Origin: Nephromyces sp. MM_2019
Lineage: Eukaryota; Apicomplexa; Aconoidasida; Nephromycida
DNA length: 64,000 nt
Reading direction: 5' to 3'
NCBI GenBank assembly: GCA_015657535.1
Contig: JADHZB010001593.1
Coordinates: 84,923 to 148,922, forward strand
Every line of letters begins with the position of its first letter. Within the stretch, counting starts at the first letter, position 1. Made by a program: the position numbers and the translations under genes. The notes below the pieces were generated by a model. That model was given only the letters and a program-made list of their open reading frames with translations. It searched no databases and was not told where the DNA came from. Of this stretch, positions 13,168 to 27,800 are shown piece after piece.

Positions 13168-13739
13168 CTCAACGAAAGATCGGAATATTTGCAGTTGATT
13201 AGGTGCGTTCAGCGAAAGAGCATACCTTCTAAACTGGTGAAAACTGCACTTTATCACTGCCAAGAAGACGCATGTAGATTCGCGTATACACACACAGGTC
13301 AAACAGCCTAAAAATAACATTTTTCGTCTTGTTTTCTCTATTAAGTCGATTGATGGCAGTGTCATTGCTGCTCAGACTATTCCCTGTTTTCTCAAAGTAA
13401 CAGTGCATCGCAGCACACACTCGCCTTGCAGAATCGCTGGTGCTTGTTATACAATAGAAGAGGGCTTTTTCCACCTTTTCTTGAGCTTTGGGTGAATCTA
13501 GGAGGCTTTTCTGGTGTTCATTTCTCTTCGTCTATGAACACTAGTAGTAATGCCTAATCATAACTCAACAGAGGCGGGAAGAGAATGCAAACCCCCGCCT
13601 CCTCTTTATGTGTGCGAAATTATAAAATCCTCCTAGGTAGGCAACTCTGATGGGTATGCGACTTTTGTGTGCACGTCAATGTGGTTAGAGCAAGACTTTC
13701 CGACATAGCATATTTGTATGTTTCGTTGTGTATATGCAG

Positions 13740-13751
13740 GTGTACGTACAC
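13740..13751. promoter_or_regulatory. putative palindromic element GTGTACGTACAC (exact)
   Basis: This exact 12-bp palindrome has a further G on its left side. It lies in the convergent intergenic spacer about 570 bp past the Clf1 stop codon. It is the only exact copy in the window that is not inside an intron. Confidence 0.4.
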
Positions 13752-13969
13752 TGAGCTGCTGAGGGGGGTGTGTGTGTGTGTTCGTTTGAAACCCTTTTTG
13801 GGAGTTACAGGGGCTGAAGATTCATCTGTTGAGTTGCAGAACTCCCTCATCATCAGTAGCGATGATGTTCGAGGAGCAGATTATATTGAAAAGAAAGAAT
13901 TCTGCCTGAAATAGTGTTAAGAGTGTGTGTGATGGTGCTCACAGCAGGGAATATCACACAAGGAAGCGT

Positions 13970-14165
13970 AGAGGTGAAGAGGGGGAAGGTGAAGATGGGG
14001 GCGATGAAGATGGGGGTAATGAAGATGGGGATGAAGAGGGGGGAGAAAGATCAAAATGGGGGGAAGGAGAATGACGAGAAAGAGTAGGCTAACAAGATTA
14101 GAAAGAAGCAGATAAGATGAGAAGAGAGAAGAGGATAAGAAGACCATGAAGGTGATAAAACCTCA
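13970..14165. repeat. purine-rich, G-run-rich tract
   Basis: The plus strand is almost free of pyrimidines, with repeated GAAGATGGGG-like units near 13990-14060 and several runs of four to six G. It could form G-quadruplex or triplex structures and lies in the 3' flank of the Clf1 gene. It has no coding potential that I can support. Confidence 0.7.
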
Positions 14166-15678
14166 GTAAGCAGGCGAAAAGAGATGAAGCTGAGTGAAAG
14201 CAGGGACAGAAGCTTACGCTTCAGAGTTTACTCCTTGGAGAGCTTCACTTCCTCAAAAGAATGCAAATTTTAGCTTCAAAACACTACATCATCCTAGGGC
14301 ATACTCACACAGAATTCTGAGTGACGGAGAAGCTTTATCTGCTTTTCTAATATTTGCTATTCTAAAGGTTAAGCTCGACTATACGCTTCTTCGACATCAA
14401 AACTGCTACATTTTGGTTAGCATTCTCTTCTTAGTAGCGTGAAATTTTTTTACTTTTAGCAAGTGATGTAGGTACAGCTAATATAATGCGCAGAAAAGCA
14501 ATACACACACAGCACAGCACCCCCTGCTTTGATACACATATCTAGAAAACGTACAAGTAACACCCACATACCTCTGATAAACATACCAAAAACCCGCACG
14601 CACCACTGGTTAACATACAGCAAACACGCACACCTCTTCTAAACATACAGCCAATACACACATCACTCGCAAGCATACAGCCAACACACAAAGGGTAGAA
14701 AACCCTCCACCAAGTACTTCAAAAATACATCAGCCTAAGAAGATAATCCATTGGCAGTGATGGTACGCAAGGGAGGGTTGCTCGTAAGCTATACTTGAAC
14801 AGCATAAAGGCATATACACAGGACTTATCAGCTGGAGCTATATAAACACCAAATAAAGACACAAGTACCTATTGCCGCAGTTCATAATACACAGCAAGCA
14901 AATTATTCCTGCCCCACAGCAGAAAAATTAAGCGGGAAAGTGTGCGTGTGAAACACACCAGCCAGTTCAAAGATTGCACTGGCTTGATAAAGTATGTATA
15001 ACCTTGAGTAAAAGCATACTAGCACACATACTGTTAAACACACACACATGCAGCTTGTCGAGTATACACACAGATACATGTTGAGCATACATATTCATGC
15101 ATCCCGTTGAGCATACAATGCAGAAACAATTAAGATTTTACAAAAAACCACAGGTAAGCCACTTCCCCATCATATGAGCATATAAAACACACAAACGCAC
15201 ATACGCACACGCACACACAGACACACACCTTTTTTACTAAAACATTCTTGGAAGAGCACTAATACTCACTTAAGCATACCGTATAACATAAATGCATTGC
15301 TAAAAACACATTCTCTAAACTGCAAGAGTGCTCGTAAACAGAGACACCCTTGAAGCACAATCCTTAAATACGCACAAAAGCATATACTCTTCAACACACT
15401 TATACACACACCAGGATAAACGGGAGAACCACACAAGTAGAAAGCAAAAGTTGTAGAGTTTTGCAGTTGTAACGAGCCTCTCATCAGGGTGAATCAGACA
15501 CACAGAGATAAAGCTGAGCTAATTATAGGTATAAGGTGTTGCAATTCTCCATACCGCAAGGAGAATACCCTGGGATTTCAAGCGGTAAACAAACTACTTT
15601 TGTCGAAAACGCCTCTGCATGCTTCCATTATCGACATCGATCTGGAGATGAGGATGTGCACACAACACAAATTCCATC

Positions 15679-18600
15679 TTACTGGCTTCCAGGTTGTCCT
15701 GATGGCGAGAAAGTGAAGTTAAAGGCTTAAGAAAGGGGAGAAAGATTGAAAAACAGCGGCAAAAATACAGAGATTAAACCTCCCATATACACACACACGC
15801 ATAAATTTCCCCACACACACATATAGATCCTCAGACGCACATACATAACACCTCCTAACAGCATACGCATGAAAGCTCACTCACACGCATAATCCCCCCC
15901 CCAAACACACACACAACATTAACCATATACCTCTAACTGAGCCACTGTGAATAGCACCCCCAGAGCTTCTCTCGCGCACATCAGTATCGCCTCTAGCAGC
16001 GGATTGAGTGCTGTAACCAGAGTAGCTCTGCTGCTGATTACGGAAGTTCTTACTGCGAGGAGAGTTTTGCCCAAAACTCCCATTCATCTGCCCTTCAAAG
16101 AAATCATTCAAAAAACCATTGTTGTTCGCGATTCCTCCTCTTACATCGTAAAGAGTATCATCCATATTCTCTTGGTATTGCTGCTGCATTTTCTGCGCGT
16201 AGAGAGAGTCGTCGCCTACCATCTCGTTCTGCTTGAGTAGAGGAAGAGCGGGATGAAGGATGAAGGAGGGGCGATGAGGATTCGGGGAGGGGGGTAAGGT
16301 GGTTGCAAGAAGGGTTGTACAGCGAGGTGACAGTATTGAAGACGAGCAAGAAGGAAGGGGGGATGAGGGGGGGGGAGAGAGGAGCGAGAAAGCAAAGATA
16401 AATGGAGGCATACACAGAAATATTCTGGCCAAGACACACAAAAAAGTACACACACAAACGCACACACCAGCACGCATAAACACAAAAACACATCAAACCC
16501 CCACCCCCCCCACCATACGCCAAATTCCCTCCATAACCCTCCCTATCCTCATACACGTACCATTCGCATACCAGCGGACTGATTTCCGCTATTCCCCCTG
16601 CTAGTATTCATATCATGCCCTCCATCACTCCCACTCATCCTTGTAGACATCCCTCCATCACCAGCATTTCCATCCATCCTCATCGCTTCTCTAGGTGTTT
16701 GCCTTACATTTCCTGTGTGCATATAGTGATGGGTGTTCATCTCTCCAGCACCCCTCGTTAAGCGTTCTGAGGGGAACTCATACACTTGCGAATTTGCGAG
16801 GGGGTAGTTCGCACCCCCCATAACATTAGAGGGGGCCATGAAAGAGGGTTGGGCCAAGGCTAGGGCGGGGTGAACATTCTGGGGTATCCATTTCGATGTC
16901 AAGCTGTGCTTTGGTTGAAGACCTGTATGTGTGCATGTAGAGCGAGGGGTGAGGAGGGCTTGGAAAATGCATAGTAGCAGGGTTGGTAGTAGCTTGTAAA
17001 TTAAGGGGGTGTACGTACACTGGCAAAAAATAGGAGGTAGGACGAATTAAAACGAAGGTAGGAATATACAGGGGATACGTAGTGTTATGCTATATATGTG
17101 TAATATAGCAGGTACATAAAGAGCGTGTTGATGTGATATATGCGATGAAAGATATATAATAAATAATGAATGAAGATATAGGCACACACACACGCCTGTG
17201 TAAGCAGTTACGCGTGCACAAACAACTCCCAAAACAGCAGTATAAAAGCATCGTACAACACATACATAATATTACACTCTGAAAGATCAGGGAAAATCCC
17301 TATTTTAAAGTACTTTTTTAAACCTCCAGAAAGCATGAAAAACTGAGATGTACGTACACCTCCCACAAGCTACCTTGATGCGATGCATGCTCCATCATGG
17401 CAGTAGAGGGTGCTCTATCCCAAATAGCAGCAATCTGTGGATCAATTTGAGTTTGAGCACTTTGAAAGTTAGTCCAGAGAGAGTAGCCAGAAGCAGGAGG
17501 AACATTATCCAATACATGCTGTTGAGGATGCCCAGCATAGGAGATTTGATGAGCCTGAAGAGAGCAAAAAATCGAGAAAAAGCACACAGGAAGGACACAC
17601 ATGTACACCAAAAGAAAGATGTGAACGCAATCAAGCAGCAAAAAATTGCACACACTATAGCAAGCATACAAGCTAATCGCTATATGCCATCATACAACAC
17701 ACTCCCAACTCTCCACATACTAGATTTTCAGCATACCAGACTTACAGGACACCAAATTCTCCACACACCAAGCCCTCCATACCCTAAACTCTCAACACAG
17801 CACATACCACCCCTTCAAAGTCCATGCACCACCCCCCCTCACCTCCCAAGCCCCATGAAAACCGCCACATCTCCACCCCCAAACCCCCCATACCACCAAC
17901 GCCTCACCTTTGGAGCAGTATTCATACTCTGCCGCTTAAGGCCACGAATCACCCCCCCCGCAGAATCCATGTTAACCATCGGCTGAGGATTATATCTCAT
18001 CATCACTGAAGCATTCATAACCCCCCCTCCTTGCATAACAACACCACTACTAGAGCCGCTGCTCATACCATCAATCGCTGCAACCCCACCAGAGATTGTA
18101 TGATAACCAGATGAAGCAGAGGACCAAGCATTCTCCCCGCCTCTGTGAGGTGGGTAAGAGCCTCGAACAGTTCCATAAGATCGCATTCCCTGAGCGTTTT
18201 CAGCCTTCATATTGCGAGAAGAACTAGCCCCTCCAGCCCCCACCCCACCCCCAACCTGGGGGGAGTGTCTATGGCCTTTCTGGTGAGGCCCACCACCACC
18301 ATGGGGAGGGGGTGGAAGTATTGCATTGCTGTTTGAAGATGGGGGGTTTTGAAGGGGGGGGGGACCAACTGCTGCTCCACTCAAGACGAGGTGGTTACTA
18401 CCCTCACCACCACCAACAGAAGGATAAAATCCCGATGAGGAGGGTATTGCACCAAATGCACCCCCCTCTTGATCAGCCATCTGCAAAGGAATGTCATCAA
18501 TCTCTCCAGAATTCATACTGTGTGTTGCGCTCAATGGGGCTCCATTAAGCGATGACTGGCTGTTACCTGGGGGAATGCTGTGCTGTGAAGGATAAACAGC

Positions 18601-18852
18601 TTCTCCCTGAGGGGTAGATGAAGCTCCACCAGACTGAAGGCTTAAACGGGAAAAAACTACTTGATTACTCTCAACGCTGTGTGTTTGGAGATTGGCGTTC
18701 TGTGGGTAGTAAGATCCACTGTTTGAATGAACTCGGCCTTCTTCAACTGGACACTGGAAGTAGTGCGTCTGATACGGATGTGGGGGGAGGTTGCTATCGT
18801 CGACGTTAGGGTGAAAATTCGCTCTTCCGGATGATACTCCCATTGCTAATCC
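15679..18852 (-). other. C-terminal exons of the giant gene
   Basis: Exons 18852-17908, 17554-17374, 16922-16561, 16231-15931 and a proposed 20-nt terminal exon 15698-15679 encode about the last 600 residues. They include GLAMGVSSGRANFHPNVDD, ISYAGHPQQHVLDNVPPASG, LTSKWIPQNVHP and a Gln/Asn-rich tail (QKMQQQYQENMDD; FRNQQQSYSGYS). The proposed end is GQPGSQ and TAA. An alternative reads a donor (GTAAGA) across this TAA and joins a further exon at 15569-15494 ending in TGA. RNA data would decide. Confidence 0.65.
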
Positions 18853-21800
18853 CTGTGGGAGAGGTGCTCAAAGATTTAGTTAAAACAAATTTTTGTGGTG
18901 GGGAGCACACAAAGTCACACACCCAGTGACACAAAGTCACACACACCCGGCGAGAAAGTCACAAACCCAACAAAACAAATATACGAGCACACAAAACTAC
19001 GCAACCAACAACACACCCAGCAACACCGAGCAACACCCAATAACAAGACACATACACCCAATAGCGTACATACCCAACAACACACACCAACACTCCCCTC
19101 CCCAATAACCAACTCCCCCCCCCCGCCAACAAAACCTACCCCTTCAATTCCTCTGTTATGCCCAGATACAGGGAGTATCCCGGGAGGCATCACAATGTGG
19201 CTTTCATTGACCTGAGGGCTATATGACGGAATACCTCCACCCCCCCCCATCATCATATGCCCTGAGCCTCCACCTACTCCTCCAGTGTGTGGGGCATGTG
19301 CGTGTGTTCCCCGGTGATTCACCAGCACGCGTGTTCCAACTCCCTCTCCCACAGAATCACCAGCTCCGCCCATCGTCTGTAAGTTAGGCGATCCGGTAGG
19401 TGAAGAGCCTCCAGCATTGGTGGCAGTCATCACATTAGTTAACGGGCCTCCTTTCTCACTCTCTTGTGGCATCATCTTCTTGCTATGACCTGGTGCCATT
19501 CCGATGTTCATACCCATCACATTACCACCACCTCCAGCCCATGGATTACCTACAGACGATGGAGAGTTCACGCACGGAGGCCCACGACCAACATCCTTCA
19601 CCACATCCATCCTAACCCCCAAGTTATCACCCGAAATCCCCATGACTGAGGGAGAATGCAAGCCCCCTCCATGACTAGGAGGGGAAGGTCTACTAGTTAT
19701 AGTCGTGGAGGGTGTGTGCGGAAGCATGTTATGCAGTTGCTCATGCTGCTGCGGCAATCCATGCTGGTGAGGGTTATAGTGAAGGAAGTGGTGGGGGGGG
19801 AGAAGAGGAGGGGGTGGGGGGGGCTGCTGCTGATGTTGGTTCGCCTGTTGTAGCTGTGATGGTGGCAGCTGCTGATGCTGCTGAGGTGATAAGGGCAAAG
19901 CCTGCTGTGGAGTAGGCTGTTCGCCAGAAACAGAGCCAGCAACCATTCCAGCCATCGAACTACCACCAGAGAGACGATTGCCCATTGAAAGCTCGTTGGA
20001 TAAGCCTCTAGGCCTACCAAATTCTGGCCTTCCTACCATTGAGGGGGTCTGCTGCACACCGTGGTGTGCTCCTCCATGTGAAGCATGGCTCGAGGTACCT
20101 CCAGGAACTTCCTGCATCTGAGATCTGTTGCTGGAAAGCATGCTCTCTACAGTACCACCATGCACGGGGATAGAGGGAGAAGAAAACTCAATTCCAGTTT
20201 CAGTTGCGACAGCGGTGGAGGGAGAGGTGTGTGTGTGCTGGATCTGTTGCTCTCCTACTCCTCCAGCAGGTAAGATATTATGCATGAGAGTATCGGAACA
20301 ACCCCCTGAAGCAGAAGCTGATAGTGCGTTTGGAGAGGGACCGCCCTCCATGGGCAGGACTGAGTATACCCCCCCATGGTGATAGTGATGATAGCGATGA
20401 TGAGGAAGATGCTGAGATGACATGGGATTGCCAGGATAAAGCTGTTGGAGTTCAAAGTAAGAGTGTTGTGCAGTAGGAATTGGAGATTTTTGAAGACTTT
20501 CCAGCGGTTCTACAAAGAAGCCAACTGTCTGGGCAAAGTAAGGGGAGCCAGCTGGACCAGCTGAGCCTGCAACTCCTCCTGCTCCACCACTCAACAACAT
20601 GGTGGGCGAGCCTCCAGTAGATGGGGCTACGTTACCCCCACTGTGATAAGAGTTTTGTTGTGCACCCTCACTGAAGCCCTCAGGATTGCTCCAGGGGGCT
20701 GAAGCGGAGGGAATAGCCCCTCCATGACCACCTCCTCCTACCGTTCCCTTCCCAGAGAGGGTTAGCTGCTCGTTGAATCCATGAGACAAGCCAGATTCAG
20801 GACTGCCAGTCATATGACTCGAAGTATAGCCACCCACAACGCCAGTCGACGGGGGATGTGTGTTGGACATCACCACACCACCTCCGTCAGAAGGAGAAAA
20901 CTGCTTACCATCTTTACCAGTTGATCTCAAACGCTGCCTAGAAAGTGAATTATGCACATTCTCCTGCAAGTAACCGGTGCTGTATGAAGAAGCAGCAGCA
21001 GCACCATTACTACCCACACCACCACCATCCTTAGTGTGCGAAGCAGCTTTCTTCCCGCCATACCCAGAATTACCATGACCTGTAGCGCCCGACAAAGAAG
21101 ATGACGATGATGAAGACGAAGCAAGAACAGAAGCACCAGCTCCTACTAGTGAAGCTTGAGAGTGCTGTTGGTCAACTCTCTTTGGCCAGTTAGAACCTCC
21201 ATACGTGCGAGACGCACCTCCAGCAGCACCTCCTTGGCTTTTAATCACAGCTCCTGAAGCGCGGGGAGAAGATAGTAGGGGCTGACCAAGCTTTGAAACC
21301 CCATTAGCTATAGAACTTGAAGAAGCAACTGCATTATCGTTAGCTCCGCTCTGAAACGAACCCCCTCCCCCTATTTCAGAAAGGTTATCCAACGCACCAC
21401 CTCCCCCAAATTGTAAGGAATGATCGGAAGCAGTCGTCTCTCCATCAGCAGCATGTTGCTGGTTGCCAGGCATTATTACAGCAGAGCTAGACTGAGAGCT
21501 CTGATGCTCATTCCCCACAGGTGGAGGAGGGGGCTGCCCGCTTCGTGTGTTGCCCCTAGAAGGCGGTTGCTCATTGCTGCCAGCACGTGGTCGTCCATTA
21601 AACCCTCCTGCCGGCAGCTCTTCACTAGACAAGGGTTTCATGGGGGTTTGTGTGTTCCTACCAACGCCTCTACGATTAGCAGAGGTGTTCTTACTGTTTG
21701 CTCCGGCACTAGCAACCTGAGAAGAGCCTTGTTGTCGTTGTGACTGAAACTTCCCATCATGCTGCAGCTGCGCCCCAGCAGTGAAAGCAACGGAATCTTT

Positions 21801-24800
21801 GGCAGCGGAGGTAGGCTGAGAATGCTGCTGGCCAGTATGTGAAGTGTAAGAATAAGTATTAGAAGCGTTCGCGTGTGTGCTAGCAGCAGCGACGTTACTA
21901 GTACTGCTAATATTGCTGCCGCTTGTAGAGGTACTACCCGCAAGATTATTAGCACCACCAGTGCCAATATTAACGCTAATACTGCCCCCATTACCAGCTC
22001 CAAGTATTCCTCCACCCTTTGAATCCTTTCTGGAAGGCCCAGTTTGCTCAGAGCCCCCCCCCGATCTGCTGAAAACTGAAGCTTGTCCGAACCCTCGGCC
22101 ACCAGTGCTAGCCACTCCCCCACTAGCAGCATATCCCCAGGTATCCTCACCAGCAACACTTGCACCCACGGAAAAATTCCCCTCTCTGACGGGAGAAAAA
22201 GGCGGTGTAAGTTGCTGTGTGCGTCCAGGACTACCTCCAGCAGAGTAAGAGCTGCTAGTAGAAGGCATGGGGTTCCTGGGATCCACAGAGTTTCCTGTAT
22301 TGGAAAACGCTCCACCAGTGGCAACTCCTCGAGCAGATTGTGAGTGGAGTTCTTGTGAAGTTGAAGCTTGAGTCTTGAGTGAAGACGTAGAGACAGCTTG
22401 CTGTTGGGTGAGTGGTGTGCCTGAAGCTGCTGGCTCTCCTTTCGCAGCAGAATGACTCATCATACTACCTCGTACACCAGCTTCGAAGCCCTCCTTTGAG
22501 TAAGTTGAAGATGCAGGAATCATCCCGCCAGGCTGGCCATCATTACGATGTGCTAATACCACTGAAGCCTTGAAGCGATTCTGCTTGTTAGCAGCATTCC
22601 AGCGACTAGAGCTTCTAAAGTCAAACGAAGCACCTTCGTTGATTACGTTGATATCTCTAGGCTGTTGCTGATCAGAAGCGGATCGAAGCCCTCCTCCCGT
22701 TGAATCATTGTCTTCACGCTTAAACGAGGTGCCATTCCAAGGAGTACCTCGTGAAGTCCCCGAAGCTCTCGCTGCGTGTTCACTGTGAGAATGGTGAAGC
22801 TGTTGCGGCTCTTGAGCTACTTGCACTCCTTGAAAAGGGTGTGCAACCTCATATATCTGATGATCTCGGCTGTGGGAGGTAGCAGGAGCCTGCTGTGTGT
22901 GAATAGCCCGGCGGCTGTACGATTCAGGAGAACTGAGCGCCAAAAATAGGGAGTTTTAGAGTGTAAGCAGTGTGTATAGAATTCGTTGGATAGCATGCTA
23001 AAGAAAGGATTGCAAGCTCATTTCACGAGAGCTACGCAGTTAGGGAGTGCTTGATTGGGGGAGATATGCACACACAATACACACCACACACATGATAAAC
23101 ACATGCAACTCCTACTTCCCTCCTGGTCCCCACGCACACCCTGCACAGGTAGAAAGAAGCGCAGATAATGAGAGCAGCAGGGTTTATACGCAATCAAGAC
23201 TGTAGGCATACACACAGAGCAGAACAACACACACAAAGTGAGTAAGAGCTTGCCTAACGCGCTGAGAGTAACATATTACACACGAGTAGAGTATCATTCT
23301 GCACAACGAAACAGGAGCAACATCTCAAGCACACACAATCAAGACTTAACACACGCACCGAAAGCAAAATTTCATGCACACACAATCAAGATTTAACACA
23401 CACATTCACAACAGCATGAAACCCTAGATAAATTCCATACATATGACATACACTCTCAAAAAGCACACCGAACCCTCTCTCATTCAATTCGCAAACCCAA
23501 AACACTATACACATGCAATAGAACACTTCATCCTCATGCCATACCTAGATTCTTCCGCACTTTTTTCTCCTCTACAAGGAGCTCCACGCTCATAGCTACG
23601 TTGCTCGAACGAATGACTCTCATCAACCCCTCCGAGTCCTCTGGAGGTGGACACACCGGTTTCTCGCTGCGGAGAGGTATCGATGACAAACGTAGGGGAG
23701 GCATCAACAGGACTGGGCGGTAGTTCTCCGGCCTTTTCGCGTCTCATGATGCTAGGTACACCATCAACTTCTCCTGGTGGCAGAATGAAGCTCTCATGCT
23801 CCCCCTTCCTACTGATTCCATCTCTGCCCATTCCTGAAGATAATTTCTCTCCATCTACTCGAGCAGAAGCATTCGGAGCACCAGCGTGTGCGAGGGTCGG
23901 AGAACCCAAGCAGTCGTGTGTGGAAATTCCAGCTACAGCTGGTGGTGCCCAGTCAAACCCCCCACCAGCAGCATTACTAGTAGCTCGGACTGAGCCCATC
24001 ATAATACCACCTGCACCATTTGATGCAGCGTCAGAGCCACCCACCATGCTACTGCCTTGAGCTGTACTTGATAAGGATCCTCTGCTATAACTAGTGCTAC
24101 TCCCACCCCCACTCATACCATGATGCTGATTATGGCCTCCCAGCGACCCTCCATCTCTTGGTCCCCCCAAAGCTATTGCTTTCCTTTGCCCCCCCGAGCC
24201 CCCAGCCCCATCCTTATGCCCCATGATACTAATCCCTCGAACTGCCCTCCCACCTCTCTGCATCCCCCTTTGATCACCGCGAAAATCAGAGGCTTCCACA
24301 TTAGAAGCCCCACCTTCTGACACACCTCCAGCCTGACCCTTGTCATGGACACCTCTACCAATCCCGTGAGCACCAGAAGATGAGTTTGGAGCAGTGGTCG
24401 ACCCTGAAGCAGCACTAGAGACATGACGATTGTATTCATTAGGGGAAGATCTCCACTGATGTTTCAGAGAGGAGCCTCCTCCTGAGCTTCCCATGTTGCT
24501 AAGGTGATAAGAATCCGAAACCCCACCCCCCTTTCCTTCATCCATCAAACCTCCAGCTCTACCAGTAACCTTGAAACCCCTCAATGAAGTGGATGCAGCG
24601 TTAGTTAGGGGGATGCTATGAGTTGACAAAGCTGTAGAGCTATAAGCCCCCATTGATAAATCCCACCCCATCCCTCCCTTGAAAGATAGAGCACCTCCAC
24701 TCTCAGGTATCACAGGCGAGACATCGTCTGATCTACGGCCTGCATCAGCTGTAGAAGCATTAGCACCATTTTGACTGCTAAACTGACCCCCACGTTGTGT

Positions 24801-27800
24801 ATGTTGTGATGCCGTGTTAGCAGTCAAATAATAACCTCCTTCGTGTGAAGAAGGTTCTGCAGTATTGGGCAGCCCTTCAGCACCACCACCTTCGGCTTGA
24901 TGAGGAGGGTAAGTAGTGGAAAAACTACCCTCGTGATGTGGTAGCTGAAAAGAATGGGCTGGAGGAGGTACATTCTCCCCCGCTGAATGATGCTGTAGGG
25001 GACCAGATTGTGTGTGGTGTGCGCCACCAGTAGTATTATCTCCAGCAGTGTGTGCAGCACCACCAGAGCCCACCGTCTGGTGGGAGGAGTTGTACCACGA
25101 AAAATTTCCGCTCATGCTGCTGCTCGGGAGAATGAGAGGCGGAGGAGGAGGGGGCCCTAAAATGCCTCCACTTGAAGATGAGGCACTACCCTCCAATGTG
25201 GTACTGCCGTGAGGATGAGGATGATGAAGGGGGGGTACCACTACCCCCCCCCTATCTGAGGAAGCACTGTAGTACGAAGGAGATCCGCCATGAGGAGGCG
25301 GTAGTTGGCGGGGGGAGCTACCGCCTACTACCCCCTCAGGGTATGCTGAAGGGTACCCTAAGTGCTGCGGGTTCATGTGATACATTGAAGGCTGGCCAGC
25401 ATACGAGTGTTGCTGCTGTTGCTGCTCGTGAAACATACTGAAGATGCCGTCATTTCGCTTACCATATAGGCTATCCGCTCGGTGATGAAGAGGAGGGGAA
25501 GCGTCTTGTTGAACAGCTGAAGAATCTGGTGGAGAGGAGGCGTAATTGTCAGTAAAACCAAGAGCATCCCCGCTGCGAGCTTGCATGCTACCCCTTCCAT
25601 AAGTGGGGGGAGGTGAAGTTCCTCCTGAGGGATAGGTGCCTATGAAGAGGCAAGAGGATGATGGGAGAATGTGATTGATGGAGGTTCGGGAGAGGTTTTT
25701 CTAGGTGAGAGGGTGAAAAGAGCTTTCGAAGATGCGAGAGTGAGAACAGCTTTCTAAAGCCGAGAGGTTGAGGAGGGCTTCAGTGTTAGTAGATGAAGAT
25801 AGCTCACCTAAGAAGACTCAAAGAGTATCACCCAAACAAGCAATCAACAAAAAATCCGATATTTTCTTCTGAGCAACACAGAAGAGAACTACCAGCAAAA
25901 AAGCACAACAGTCCACCCCAAAATCCCTAAAAAATACATTACCTACCTTGACTACTCTTTTTCTCCATATCTGAGCCTCCAACCTGAAGACAAAGCACAG
26001 AAACCTCTTCAGAAAACAACACAAAACGCGTGGAATCCACAAGAAGACCAGCTATCAAGAGAAGCTCTAAATCTACTGGCTTATGCCTCTGTGTGTTCGA
26101 ATCCAACCCTTCCCAACATAATCTTGTGGATAAAAATGGGTACAGATAGGTGTTGGAAACAACTTCACTTTACTAACAGGGGTAACTAAAGTGCGAATCG
26201 TGAATACACCCACACACACACACGAACACACGCACACAATCCAAATATTAATATTCACCTTATAAATACCACCAAAAGTAGACCAAGACTTAGCAGCCAA
26301 TGTGATCCCTTAACACAAGCACTCTTACAAAATAACTAGCGTGGTGCGATCAACTCACACGCACACACGCAAACACGCACACACGCACACATGCAGACAA
26401 TAACACACATAAGCACACACACACATTCTATGAAATACAGACCGTATTCAAAGAACGCCAGTTTCGATTCATTTCATTATCAGCATTTGGGGTAAACTTC
26501 AAAGTTTCAGATCCTCCAGGGTGTTGATCATTATCAGGGTGTCCACACTTCCTGGAGAAATCGCTTACTGGTGGCCCCTGAAGATAGAAAAGCCAGCTAT
26601 ATGACATAACATCAAGTAACACGTTTATTTATGTAAGCACAAACACAAATTTAACCACACAAATATAGCTGCAATGAGAAATATACGCCAACACAGGTTC
26701 AAAGACAAAACGTATACTCATACACATATACATACACATACACAGAACTGCATACCAACACACAAAAATGCACATCAACACACAGAAATAGACTTATATG
26801 AACACAAACAAGACCGTAGTTAACCAAGATTATTTCCCTTCAAAAACATCTACAAGAAAAAAATGATGAAATTGCTTAAGACACCACAAAGAACACAAAA
26901 ATTGAGGCAAACTCATTAAAAAATCTTCTTCAACCTGAGGCAAGTCACTATGGTCTACTCCAGCTACCTTGGCAGCAGCAGATTGATCAGAAAGGCGCCC
27001 GGCGACAGGTTGCTCGCTCATGAGGCCTCCAGTCCCTTCAACACCATTTCCTAACTCTGAAGAGAAGAAGACTCAAAGAAATTGTTCCTGTGCATATCAT
27101 TCCTTTTGAATAGTAAAGAAGAAAGGGTAGTAGGGGGTATTACTTGAAGACAGCACTCTTTAGAGCGTTACATACAAGCTTAGAGAGTGAAAAAGAGTGA
27201 AAAAAGGTAAATATGACAGCTAGACACAAATCCAAGCAATACATAAAGTAAACACACGAAGCAAAGCAAAACCAGACGTAGCACACAAAACAAAGCAACA
27301 CCATAAGTAACACACAAATGAAAGCAACAAAAAATATCCTCTCTTTTCAAGAAGCATCCTTTACACACACACACGAGGACACTCACACACAGAACAACTA
27401 CTTCAAAGCAAGACACATAACCTCCAAAAAAACATACACTTGTAATCAAAGAACTAAAACAAAAAGAGAACTCATTTTAAGGCCATAATTTTCCCGAAAA
27501 ATCAGCTGCTAGGAACCTACAGCAACGCAAAAAGACCAAAAAATCTACAGCACACACACCCACAGGCCCTCAAGTCCATTAACTACAGGCTTACTCTCAT
27601 AACGAGTTTGCATTCGCTCATCATCCAACTTTCTTTCCTCCATAACTTTCTTGAAGATGTTTGAAAAGTTGTATCTTCGACGCTCCTTGGGCTTCTCTGC
27701 CGGAGGAGCAGGTCTTTCATCCTTCGAAGAAGCAGCATGCTCGGTACTACTAGCCGTAGCAACAAGCATAGCAGCCCCACTGCTGTGTGTGTTAGCCATG

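Larger units (their letters stand above)
13168..15678. other. convergent intergenic spacer between Clf1 and the giant minus-strand gene
   Basis: The Clf1 stop is at 13165-13167 and the proposed stop of the minus-strand gene at 15679-15681, so the two genes converge here. The left part should contain the Clf1 3' untranslated region. A purine-rich block with many G-runs lies at about 13970-14165. From about 14480 onward the plus strand is CA-rich, matching the introns of the minus-strand gene. Short open frames at 13669-13914 and 14194-14442 have no recognisable protein features and no supporting splice partners. Confidence 0.6.

Noticed and set aside
13669..13914. Possible small plus-strand gene after Clf1
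   Set aside because: It is 81 codons with no recognised motif, partly TG repeat, and no splice partners. More likely 3' flanking sequence.
15489..15730. Two overlapping plus-strand frames of 64-75 codons
   Set aside because: They overlap the proposed terminal exon of the minus-strand gene in another frame and show no domain or upstream support.
25947..25983. Reading LEAQIWRKRVVKV as the exon product
   Set aside because: That frame does not match the phases of neighbouring exons. The frame giving VGGSDMEKKSSQG joins correctly on both sides.
26041..26110. tRNA-like B box (GTTCGAATCC at 26095-26104)
   Set aside because: The bases that should form the T stem do not pair, and no A box or acceptor stem can be found around it. 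It lies in an intron of the giant gene.
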